From positions 1 to 5,135 of the forward strand of contig CABUOH010000114.1 in NCBI GenBank assembly GCA_902493085.1: DNA of 5,135 nt. The letters run 5' to 3'. Below, piece by piece: positions 1 through 5,135 of this stretch (position 1 is its first letter; every line of letters starts with the position of its first letter). The notes beneath the pieces are model-generated. The model did no database searches and had not been told where the DNA came from. It saw only the letters and a program-made list of their open reading frames with translations. Source of the stretch: an uncultured Sutterella sp. (GTDB taxonomy: Bacteria > Pseudomonadota > Gammaproteobacteria > Burkholderiales > Burkholderiaceae_F). The position numbers and the translations under genes were made by a program.

Positions 1-1921
1 TGAAGTCATCGTGGTCGGCTGCGGCCATGCAGGTGCGGAAGCAGCGCTTGCCGCCGCGCGCATGGGCCGCCGCACTTTGCTCGTGACGCACAATGTTGAA
101 ACAATCGGCCAATTGTCCTGCAATCCGTCTATCGGCGGTATCGGCAAGGGGCATCTTGTCAAAGAGTTGGATGCCATGGGCGGTGCCATGGGCGTTGTGA
201 CCGACGAGGCTGGTATTCAGTTCAGAATCCTCAATGGTTCAAAAGGCGCGGCCGTTCAGGCCACCCGCGCCCAAATCGATCGCCAGCTCTATCGACGCGC
301 CATGCGCGAACGTATTGAGCGTCAGGAGAATCTCAGCGTCTTTCAACAGGCTGTTGATGATCTGATCGTCGAGAACGGCCGCGTTGCCGGCATTGTGACT
401 CAGACGGGCTTTTGCTTCAGTGCGCAGGCAGTCGTGCTCTGCGCCGGCACCTTTCTCAACGGTATGGTGCACATCGGTCTTGAGCACTATCAGGCCGGCC
501 GAGTCGGGGATCCTGCAAGCATTCGTCTGGCGGAGCGCCTTAAGGAGCTCGGCATGCCGCAGGGGCGTCTCAAGACGGGAACGCCAGCCCGCATCGACGG
601 TCGCACGATTGACTTCAGCAAGTGCGAAGAGCAGTGGGGAGATCTGGATCCCGTGCCGCAGTTTTCGCTGCTCAGACCGGCGCCGGAACATCCGCGTCAG
701 GTGCCTTGTTGGATAACGCGCACGAATCAGAAGGTTCACGACATCATTTTGGCGAATCTGGACCGTTCGCCCATGTACACAGGCATCATTCACGGCATCG
801 GACCTCGCTACTGTCCGTCCATTGAGGACAAGGTGAAGCGCTTTGCCGATAAGGACAGTCATCAGGTGTTTCTTGAACCCGAGGGGCTGCATGTCAACGA
901 ATGGTATCCGAACGGCATTTCGACGAGCCTGCCCTTCGATGTTCAGCTCGACATCGTGCACAACATGCCTGGCTTGGAGCATGCGCACCTGCTGCGTCCC
1001 GGCTATGCAATTGAATACGATTTTTATGATCCGCGCGGTCTTAAGACCAGCATGGAGACGAAGGCTATGCCAGGTCTCTTCTTTGCGGGACAGATCAACG
1101 GCACGACGGGGTACGAGGAGGCGGCCGCACAGGGGCTTCTCGCCGGTCTTAACGCCGCGCTCTATGCGCGCGGGGAGGACTCTTGGACTGCACGCCGAGA
1201 TCAGGCCTATCTCGGAGTTATGGTCGACGACTTGACCACTCGCGGCGTGACCGAGCCCTACCGCATGTTTACGAGCCGGGCCGAATATCGTCTGAGCCTG
1301 AGGGAAGACAATGCCGATGTTCGCCTGACAGAAGAGGGGCGTCGCCTAGGTCTTGTTGGTGAGGAACGGTGGGCTTACTTCTGCCGAAAGCAGGAGAATG
1401 TCGCTCGGGTGATGCAGAGTCTGAAGGATACGTGGGTCAATCCCAAGCTCTTCACTCAGGAAGAGATGAGCAGAGTGCTCGGCACGAACATGGAGCGCGA
1501 GTATTCGCTTCACGCTCTGGCCACGCGCCCAGGCATCACGCTAAAGGCTGTTGCGGGCATGAAAAAGACGGATGGGACTTCGGTTTTGCCTCTTGAGGCG
1601 TTTTCGGATGACGAACTGTTCCAAGCGGAAACGGAAGTGAAGTATTCTGGCTACATCTCTCGTCAGAAGGCTGAGATTGAGCGGACATTGGCCAATGAGA
1701 CGCTGAAGATTCCGACTGAACTCGACTATGACGCCGTGCCGGGTCTCAGCTTTGAGGTTAGACAGAAGCTTAAGGCGATCAGTCCGGAAACGATCGGCCA
1801 AGCTTCCCGTATATCCGGCGTGACGCCGGCAGCGGTATCGCTGCTGTTGGTGCATTTGAAGCGGCGCTACTACTACGTAAAAGACAAGGGCTCTCAAGCC
1901 AAGGGGAAAGGCAATGTTTGA
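1..1921 (+). CDS. mnmG: tRNA uridine-5-carboxymethylaminomethyl modification enzyme MnmG (GidA), 5'-truncated by window edge
   Basis: MnmG is the FAD-dependent partner of the GTPase MnmE. Together they install the carboxymethylaminomethyl group at C5 of wobble U34 in a set of tRNAs, in the cytoplasm. The reading frame is open from base 2 (Glu-Val-Ile-Val-Val-Gly), so the true start lies upstream; by comparison with E. coli MnmG about eight codons are missing. Numbering from the GTG at 11, the FAD-binding GxGxxG (GCGHAG) is at residues 3-8. The two family cysteines are present, in LSCNPSIGG (C37) and GPRYCPSIEDKVKRF (C268). The second family signature, starting AGQINGTTGYEEAAAQG, begins near residue 359. 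The C-terminal GidA domain (YSGYISRQ, then GQASRISGVTPAAVSLLL) is complete. At least 639 residues are visible, slightly longer than the roughly 630 usual, owing to a Lys/Gly-rich tail (KDKGSQAKGKGNV). The stop codon TGA lies inside the start of rsmG, indicating co-transcription. Confidence 0.98.
   Translation, partial: EVIVVGCGHAGAEAALAAARMGRRTLLVTHNVETIGQLSCNPSIGGIGKGHLVKELDAMGGAMGVVTDEAGIQFRILNGSKGAAVQATRAQIDRQLYRRAMRERIERQENLSVFQQAVDDLIVENGRVAGIVTQTGFCFSAQAVVLCAGTFLNGMVHIGLEHYQAGRVGDPASIRLAERLKELGMPQGRLKTGTPARIDGRTIDFSKCEEQWGDLDPVPQFSLLRPAPEHPRQVPCWITRTNQKVHDIILANLDRSPMYTGIIHGIGPRYCPSIEDKVKRFADKDSHQVFLEPEGLHVNEWYPNGISTSLPFDVQLDIVHNMPGLEHAHLLRPGYAIEYDFYDPRGLKTSMETKAMPGLFFAGQINGTTGYEEAAAQGLLAGLNAALYARGEDSWTARRDQAYLGVMVDDLTTRGVTEPYRMFTSRAEYRLSLREDNADVRLTEEGRRLGLVGEERWAYFCRKQENVARVMQSLKDTWVNPKLFTQEEMSRVLGTNMEREYSLHALATRPGITLKAVAGMKKTDGTSVLPLEAFSDDELFQAETEVKYSGYISRQKAEIERTLANETLKIPTELDYDAVPGLSFEVRQKLKAISPETIGQASRISGVTPAAVSLLLVHLKRRYYYVKDKGSQAKGKGNV
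1901..1907 (+). promoter_or_regulatory. Ribosome binding site of rsmG, inside mnmG
   Basis: AAGGGGA stands 6 nt before the ATG at 1914 and lies within the last codons of mnmG (Lys-Gly-Lys-Gly). It supports the ATG at 1914, which overlaps the mnmG stop by 8 bp and implies translation of rsmG by ribosomes in or just leaving mnmG. Confidence 0.7.
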
Positions 1922-2552
1922 TTTTCAACCTCGCTTGGAGGAGGGACTTTCGATTCTCGGGCTTGAGGCTTCCAGCGAGCAGATCGACCAACTCATGCGC
2001 TTTGCAGGTCTGCTTCAGAAGTGGAACAAGGTTTACAACCTGACTGCCATTCGCCGTGACGATGAGATCCTGACGCATCATCTTTTGGATTCCGCCGCTC
2101 TCGTGCCGTTGGTGAAGTCTCTCGGGCCTGATGCCCAAAGCGTGCTCGATGTGGGAAGCGGGGGCGGCTTGCCGTCAATTCCGCTTGCCATTCTGAGACC
2201 TGATCTGCGTGTGACGGCCGTTGACGCCGTCAACAAAAAGACGGCCTTTCTGACGCAGGCAGCCATCGAATTGGGAATTAGGAACTATTCAGCTCGTCAT
2301 GCGCGCATTGAGCGCCTGTCGGGGCAGTATGATCTGATCACCTCCCGCGCTTTTGCAAATCTTCAGGACTTTGTGAAGCTGACGCGTCACCTCATCAAGC
2401 CGAATGGTTTGTGGCTAGCCATGAAGGGAGCGGTGCCGGAAGCGGAAATCAGCCGTCTGCCGCATGACGCGTCCGTCGACCGGGTGCTTCCGCTTGAGGT
2501 GCCGGGACTCGGAGAGGCGCGGCATCTTGTGGTGATGAGGCCGGTCATCTAG
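1914..2552 (+). CDS. rsmG: 16S rRNA (guanine527-N7)-methyltransferase RsmG (GidB)
   Basis: RsmG transfers a methyl group from S-adenosylmethionine to N7 of G527 in the 530 loop of 16S rRNA; in known bacteria its loss gives low-level streptomycin resistance. The 212-residue protein matches the family length (E. coli 207). The N-terminal helical part carries the typical LLQKWNKVYNLTAIR (residues 33-47) and HHLLDSAAL. The SAM-binding loop is DVGSGGGLPSIPLAI from residue 79, followed by the acidic strand end TAVDAVNKK. The family SRAFANL motif is at residues 144-150, and the C-terminal strand ends in HLVVMRPVI, much as E. coli ends in HLVVIK. The ATG start is preceded by AAGGGGA and overlaps mnmG by 8 bp. 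A MarC-family gene follows after 15 bp, so the three probably share a transcript. No missing key residue or frameshift is seen. Confidence 0.97.
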   Translation: MFDFQPRLEEGLSILGLEASSEQIDQLMRFAGLLQKWNKVYNLTAIRRDDEILTHHLLDSAALVPLVKSLGPDAQSVLDVGSGGGLPSIPLAILRPDLRVTAVDAVNKKTAFLTQAAIELGIRNYSARHARIERLSGQYDLITSRAFANLQDFVKLTRHLIKPNGLWLAMKGAVPEAEISRLPHDASVDRVLPLEVPGLGEARHLVVMRPVI

Positions 2553-2556
2553 ATTT

Positions 2557-2562
2557 GGGAGA
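2557..2562 (+). promoter_or_regulatory. Ribosome binding site of the MarC-family gene
   Basis: GGGAGA lies just after the rsmG stop (TAG 2550-2552) and about 5-6 nt before the ATG at 2568. It fixes this start rather than the ATG at 2555, which opens a different frame. Confidence 0.65.
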
Positions 2563-2567
2563 CTGCC

Positions 2568-3245
2568 ATGACCAGCGCTTTTGTCAGTGCCTTCGTGCTT
2601 GCATTTTCCACATTTTTGCCAGTCATCAATCCGTTCAGCGGGGCAATGTTCTTCTGTACGATGACGACGACCTTGTCGGATCGGGATCGTGCGTTCGTTG
2701 CAAACAGGATCGCCCTGTACTGCCTGATCATTCTGCTGGTGTGTCTCACATGCGGGCATCTTATTCTCAGTTTCTTCGGCATTTCTGTAGGCGTGCTTCG
2801 AATGGCCGGCGGCTGTGTGCTGTTTGCTGCTGGCTGGACGGCTCTGAATGCGCCTACTCAGGAGGAGTCAACGGAGGAGCGGCCGGCGCTCTCGCGAGCA
2901 AAGCTCAAGTCCATGGCCTTCTATCCCTTTACGTTGCCTCTTACGACAGGCCCGGGCGCAATTGCCGTTTCCGTAGCTGTGAGTACCAGTCTGCCTCGTG
3001 ATCTCGGACATATTGCCGGAACGTTTGTTGCGACGGTTGCGACGGTTGCGGTCATATGGGTCTGCTATCGTTACAGCGATCGCCTGAATAAGGCTGTCGG
3101 CGTGGCCGGGGCGGACGCTTTGGCACGAATTTTTGCCTTTATCCTGATTTGTCTGGGCGTTGCCATTTTCTGGCAGGGCTTTTCAGAGCTCTGGCTTGAG
3201 TTGAGTGCTCAGGTGGCGGCTGAGGCGGGATCAGGGCTCAAGTAG
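2568..3245 (+). CDS. MarC family (UPF0056) integral membrane protein
   Basis: This 225-residue inner-membrane protein belongs to the MarC/UPF0056 family, whose transported substrate is not established; the old link of MarC with multiple antibiotic resistance has not held up, so no substrate is proposed. Likely membrane segments are near residues 4-30, 47-70, 72-94, 117-139, 148-167 and 186-208. A charged loop (residues 97-114, rich in Glu, Arg and Lys) separates the two halves. Family landmarks are LPVINPFSGA (18-27), FGISVGVLRMAGG (70-82), the second-half pore-like motif FYPFTLPLTTGPGAIA (118-133) and ALARIFAFILICLGVAIFWQG (184-204). E. coli MarC has recognisable counterparts to the last three. 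The protein lies 15 bp behind rsmG with a good ribosome binding site. A 9-bp in-frame tandem repeat codes for VATVATVAV in the fifth helix. Related betaproteobacteria often have a LysE-type exporter gene in this position; the motifs here fit MarC, not LysE. Confidence 0.9.
   Translation: MTSAFVSAFVLAFSTFLPVINPFSGAMFFCTMTTTLSDRDRAFVANRIALYCLIILLVCLTCGHLILSFFGISVGVLRMAGGCVLFAAGWTALNAPTQEESTEERPALSRAKLKSMAFYPFTLPLTTGPGAIAVSVAVSTSLPRDLGHIAGTFVATVATVAVIWVCYRYSDRLNKAVGVAGADALARIFAFILICLGVAIFWQGFSELWLELSAQVAAEAGSGLK
3027..3053 (+). repeat. 9-bp in-frame tandem repeat within the MarC-family gene
   Basis: GTTGCGACG occurs twice in direct succession (3027-3035, 3036-3044), followed by a partial third unit, GTTGCGGTC (3045-3053). 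It is in phase with codons and encodes Val-Ala-Thr, Val-Ala-Thr, Val-Ala-Val (residues 154-162) in the predicted fifth transmembrane helix. A change in copy number would lengthen or shorten the helix by three residues without a frameshift. Confidence 0.85.
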
Positions 3246-3248
3246 ACG

Positions 3249-3281
3249 TTCGCGCGGATGACGGCTGCGCATTACTATTAA
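3249..3281 (+). promoter_or_regulatory. Weak candidate promoter for parAB
   Basis: The only A/T-rich stretch between the MarC-family gene and parA contains two overlapping -10-like hexamers, TACTAT (3273-3278) and TATTAA (3276-3281), each matching the sigma70 consensus at four of six positions. A poor -35 (TTCGCG, 3249-3254) lies 18 bp upstream of the first. Read-through from upstream is an equally good explanation for parAB expression. The rest of the 90-bp gap holds a GGTC-GGAA-GACC hairpin and three ATGACG repeats. Confidence 0.25.
3252..3270 (+). terminator. Small GC-rich hairpin after the MarC-family gene, possible weak terminator
   Basis: GCGCGG (3252-3257) can pair with CTGCGC (3265-3270), six pairs including one G-U, around a 7-nt loop. 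It begins 7 nt after the stop codon. An A/T-rich stretch follows, but the run of five T (3283-3287) begins 12 nt beyond the stem, so this is not a canonical Rho-independent terminator. It could attenuate read-through from the mnmG unit into parAB, or it could be chance in GC-rich sequence. Confidence 0.3.
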
Positions 3282-3299
3282 ATTTTTGAGACAACTGAA

Positions 3300-3311
3300 G
3301 GTCGGAAGACC
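3300..3311 (+). promoter_or_regulatory. Short hairpin with GNRA-type loop in the parA leader
   Basis: GGTC (3300-3303) and GACC (3308-3311) form a 4-bp GC-rich stem closed by GGAA, which fits the stable GNRA tetraloop pattern. It lies 24 nt upstream of the parA ATG, just ahead of the presumed ribosome binding site. Function unknown; a four-pair stem may well be chance. Confidence 0.3.
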
Positions 3312-3335
3312 GCATGACGCAGGGATGACGAATCT

Positions 3336-4109
3336 ATGGCGCAAATATTTTGTATTGCTAATCAGAAAGGCGGTGTCGGCAAGACGACGACCGCGGTCAA
3401 TCTTGCGGCTGCTCTTGCTATGAAGGGGCGCAAGATACTCTTCATAGACCTTGACCCTCAAGGCAACGGCACAATGGGCTGCGGCATCGAAAAGCGCGAT
3501 TTGAGAGGGTCTATCTACGAAGTGCTGCTTGGCATTACAAGCTTTGAACAGGTGGTTTGTCATTCAAAGGAAGGGGGGTTCGACGTGTTGCCCGCCAACC
3601 GTGAGCTGGCAGGCGCTGAAGTGGAGCTCGTGGGGCTTGATCAGCGTGACGCGCGCCTAAAGCGAACGCTCGAGCCCGAACTCGACAAGTATGATTACGT
3701 GCTCATCGATTGTCCGCCGAGTTTGTCGATGCTCACGCTCAATGCGCTGTGCGCGGCGGACGGCGTCATCATTCCCATGCAGTGTGAGTACTATGCGCTT
3801 GAGGGACTTACGGATCTTGTGGGCAGCGTCAAGCGTGTTCGTGCTGAAAAGAACAAAAATCTGCGCATAGTGGCACTTCTGCGTGTGATGTTCGATACGC
3901 GCATCACGCTTCAGCAGCAGGTGAGCTCGCAGCTTGAGGAGCATTTCGGCGACAAGGTCTTCAAGACCATCATTCCGCGCAATGTGAGGCTTGCCGAAGC
4001 TCCGAGTTACGGTTTGCCTGGAGTTGTCTACGACCGCTCGAGCAAGGGGGCAAAGGCCTACATGGCATGTGCGGACGAACTCATCGAACGCATGGAAAAG
4101 CAGCGATAG
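3336..4109 (+). CDS. parA: Chromosome partitioning ATPase ParA (Soj family)
   Basis: ParA is a deviant-Walker ATPase. It binds DNA non-specifically as an ATP dimer, and ParB-parS complexes stimulate its ATPase, driving segregation of the replication-origin region. The 257-residue protein has the deviant Walker A KGGVGKTT at 11-18 (signature Lys11, nucleotide-binding Lys16), Walker A' FIDLDPQGN at 36-44 (Asp38, Asp40) and Walker B YVLIDCPPSL at 121-130 (Asp125). Conserved MQCEYYALEGL is at 148-158 and IPRNVRLAEAPSYG at 213-226. It starts straight into the first strand, without the N-terminal HTH domain of P1-type plasmid ParA, which together with its neighbours points to the chromosomal type. 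The ATG at 3336 is preceded by AGGGATGA at a slightly long spacing; the ATGs at 3314 and 3325 are out of frame. parB follows after 23 bp. Small departures from the usual wording (NGTMGCG after the Walker A' motif, MFDTR) do not touch catalytic residues. Confidence 0.97.
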   Translation: MAQIFCIANQKGGVGKTTTAVNLAAALAMKGRKILFIDLDPQGNGTMGCGIEKRDLRGSIYEVLLGITSFEQVVCHSKEGGFDVLPANRELAGAEVELVGLDQRDARLKRTLEPELDKYDYVLIDCPPSLSMLTLNALCAADGVIIPMQCEYYALEGLTDLVGSVKRVRAEKNKNLRIVALLRVMFDTRITLQQQVSSQLEEHFGDKVFKTIIPRNVRLAEAPSYGLPGVVYDRSSKGAKAYMACADELIERMEKQR

Positions 4110-4120
4110 TCATTCAACAA

Positions 4121-4128
4121 GAGGGGAG
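4121..4128 (+). promoter_or_regulatory. Ribosome binding site deciding the parB start
   Basis: GAGGGGAG lies in the 23-bp gap after the parA stop and 4 nt before the GTG at 4133 (about 8 nt if the GAGG part is the pairing core). No comparable site precedes the longer in-frame ATG at 4067, which lies inside parA. This supports GTG as the true start. Confidence 0.75.
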
Positions 4129-4132
4129 CAAC

Positions 4133-5008
4133 GTGACGGCAAAGAAACTTGGAGGCCTCGGCCGCGGCTTGGGTGCCATTTATGACGACTTCGATGTGAG
4201 TGGTCTGTCGGAGGATTCTGAAGACAAGCGTTTGGAAACACTCAAGCTCGAAGAGCTGCGTCCGGGCAGTACCCAGCCGAGAAGCGGCATGACGGAAGAG
4301 GGGCTTCAGGAACTTGCAGACTCTATTCGTCAGCAGGGCATCATCAGTCCGATCATCGTTCGGCCTGCCGACGACGGCTACGAGATCATTGCCGGTGAAC
4401 GCCGTTTCCGCGCCGCCCGCATGGCTGGACTTGATGAGGTTCCCGTCATTATCCGCACGGTCGATCAGACTCAGGCGCTTGCCATGGCGCTGATTGAGAA
4501 CATGCAGCGTGAGGATCTGAATCCGCTCGAAGAGGCTGCCGGCATTCAGCGCCTCATTGACGAGTGCGACTACACGCATGAGCAGGCGGCTGAAGCCGTT
4601 GGACGTTCCCGCGTCGCCACAACGAATCTGCTTCGTCTTCTGACATTGACGCCTGAAGTGAAGACCATGCTTGCTGAACGTCAATTGGAAATGGGACACG
4701 CCCGTGCACTCCTCGCGCTAGACGCGGCTGAGCAGGTGCTCGCTGGCAAGGAAGTGGTTGCCAAAGCGCTTTCTGTGCGTCAGACTGAAGATCTGGTTCG
4801 GCGAATGAAGGAAAAACAGCCGTCCCGTCAGCGATTCGTCGTCAAAACACGTGATGACATTCGACTTGAGGAGGCTCTGGCCGAGACGTTGGGCGCGGTC
4901 GTTAAGTTGTCTTCCAACTCCAAAGGCAAGGGGCGGATCGTTATTGAATTTACCAATCTCGACCAGCTCGAAGGCATCGTTAATAGAATCAAACAGCAAG
5001 GGGGCTAA
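4133..5008 (+). CDS. parB: Chromosome partitioning protein ParB (Spo0J family, CTP-dependent DNA clamp)
   Basis: ParB binds parS centromere sites, loads as a CTP-gated sliding clamp, spreads along DNA and activates ParA. From the GTG at 4133 the protein has 291 residues, a normal chromosomal ParB length. The N-terminus (TAKKLGGLGRGLGAI, residues 2-16) is the basic LGRGL box that contacts ParA in this family. The CTP-binding domain holds GERRFRA (88-94) and ENMQREDLNPLEEA (122-135). A helix-turn-helix for parS binding follows (THEQAAEAVGRSRVATTNLLRLL without its ends, about 148-170). The C-terminal dimerisation domain spans about 235-291. An in-frame ATG at 4067 would add 22 residues (MCGRTHRTHG...) that do not resemble ParB and that overlap parA by 43 bp, so it was not chosen. 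The gene sits 23 bp behind parA, forming the parAB operon. No good parS site is visible in the window. Confidence 0.97.
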   Translation: MTAKKLGGLGRGLGAIYDDFDVSGLSEDSEDKRLETLKLEELRPGSTQPRSGMTEEGLQELADSIRQQGIISPIIVRPADDGYEIIAGERRFRAARMAGLDEVPVIIRTVDQTQALAMALIENMQREDLNPLEEAAGIQRLIDECDYTHEQAAEAVGRSRVATTNLLRLLTLTPEVKTMLAERQLEMGHARALLALDAAEQVLAGKEVVAKALSVRQTEDLVRRMKEKQPSRQRFVVKTRDDIRLEEALAETLGAVVKLSSNSKGKGRIVIEFTNLDQLEGIVNRIKQQGG

Positions 5009-5027
5009 GCAAAAGTGCCTAATCCTT

Positions 5028-5055
5028 TTTGCACACAATAGGTAAAGTCTATTAT
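5028..5055 (+). promoter_or_regulatory. Candidate sigma70 promoter downstream of parB
   Basis: TTTGCA (5028-5033, four of six -35 matches) is separated by 16 bp from TATTAT (5050-5055, five of six -10 matches), predicting transcription from about 5061-5063. It lies in the A/T-rich gap after parB and points towards a possible start codon at 5101. Because the atp operon often follows parB in related bacteria, this may be the atp promoter; that identity is inferred from context only. Confidence 0.5.
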
Positions 5056-5064
5056 TAGTACCTA
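5039..5064 (+). repeat. Inverted repeat bracketing the candidate -10 box
   Basis: TAGGTA (5039-5044) and its exact complement TACCTA (5059-5064) are 20 bp apart start to start, about two helical turns, one arm in the promoter spacer and one near the predicted transcription start. A further AGGTA (5070-5074) can pair with TACCT (5059-5063) around a 6-nt loop. This geometry would suit a dimeric repressor operator; no known regulator is recognised. Confidence 0.4.
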
Positions 5065-5073
5065 GAACGAGGT

Positions 5074-5095
5074 AGGAGTATTCCCCGTTTGGTGA
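5074..5095 (+). promoter_or_regulatory. Possible ribosome binding sites for the next gene
   Basis: Two Shine-Dalgarno-like stretches precede the last reading frame: AGGAG (5074-5078), 10 and 13 nt before in-frame TTG (5089) and GTG (5092), and GGTGA (5091-5095), 5 nt before ATG at 5101. The second has the better spacing for the better start codon. Confidence 0.35.
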
Positions 5096-5100
5096 GTTGT

Positions 5101-5135
5101 ATGTATTTGAGACAAAACTTAGAATTCGATCCGAC
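5101..5135 (+). CDS. Possible start of a downstream gene, cut by the window edge (unidentified)
   Basis: An ATG at 5101, preceded by GGTGA at 5 nt, opens a frame reading MYLRQNLEFDP to the window end without a stop. In-frame GTG at 5092 and TTG at 5089 are alternative starts; the frame is closed upstream by TAG at 5056-5058. Eleven residues are too few to identify a family. Position after parB and behind a candidate promoter suggests the first gene of the atp operon (AtpI, F1Fo synthase assembly protein), but nothing in the visible residues proves it, and a chance frame is possible. Confidence 0.35.
   Translation, partial: MYLRQNLEFDP

Noticed and set aside
239..988. 249-codon open frame on the - strand inside mnmG
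   Set aside because: It lies wholly opposite a strongly conserved coding region, its translation resembles no protein family, and it has no supporting context. Long antisense frames are common in GC-rich genes.
1541..2266. Several - strand open frames across the end of mnmG and rsmG
   Set aside because: All are shadows of the two conserved genes, with no family resemblance.
2555..3001. 148-codon + strand frame starting at ATG 2555
   Set aside because: It overlaps the MarC-family gene in another frame, and its translation is a Cys/Arg/Ser-rich shadow without membrane or family features.
4058..4699. 213-codon open frame on the - strand opposite parB
   Set aside because: It is the reverse complement of conserved ParB codons, with low-complexity unconvincing translation and no recognisable motif.
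4843..4858. CACGTG core (4848-4853) as a possible parS site inside parB
   Set aside because: Only the six-base core and one flanking base match the parS consensus TGTTTCACGTGAAACA; both flanks otherwise disagree. No better match was found by eye in the window.
5009..5034. GCAAAAG...CTTTTTGC and GTGC...GCAC pairings after parB as a Rho-independent terminator
   Set aside because: The stems are A/T-rich or only four pairs long, they compete with each other, and there is no T-run after the stem; the T-run is inside it.
1..5135. tRNA/rRNA genes, CRISPR arrays, insertion sequences, attachment sites
   Set aside because: None seen: coding density is near complete with housekeeping genes, and the two gaps (90 and 127 bp) hold no tRNA-like fold, spaced repeats or transposase remnants.

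Overview
The window carries a conserved chromosomal segment from a bacterium that is most likely a betaproteobacterium of the order Burkholderiales. The gene order mnmG-rsmG-(membrane protein)-parA-parB, the ParA wording (for example ANRELAGAEVEL, MQCEYYALEGL, LLRVMFD, IPRNVRLAEAPSYG) and the moderate-to-high G+C judged by eye all fit. A Sutterella/Parasutterella-like gut member is a guess from overall feel. It was not tested.

All supported genes lie on the + strand. The window opens inside mnmG (tRNA U34 modification), which lacks only about its first eight codons. mnmG overlaps rsmG (16S rRNA m7G methyltransferase) by 8 bp. rsmG is followed after 15 bp by a MarC-family six-helix membrane protein. 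These three look like one transcription unit. A 90-bp gap (3246-3335) holds two small hairpins, three ATGACG repeats and a weak possible promoter. It separates that unit from parA-parB, the chromosome partition ATPase and the CTP-dependent clamp/DNA-binding protein, which are 23 bp apart. The parB start is re-assigned here to a GTG at 4133.

The last 127 bp are non-coding or nearly so. They contain a plausible sigma70 promoter, an inverted repeat that brackets its -10 box, and the possible first codons of another gene at 5101. In related bacteria the atp (F1Fo ATP synthase) operon often follows parB, so this is probably its promoter, but too little of the next gene is visible to prove it.

Functionally the region combines translation-fidelity RNA modification (MnmG, RsmG) with chromosome segregation (ParA, ParB), the arrangement usually seen near the replication origin. 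No mobile element, CRISPR array, RNA gene or novel multi-gene system is visible. The points worth a second look are regulatory details in the two intergenic regions and the MarC-family gene inserted between rsmG and parA.
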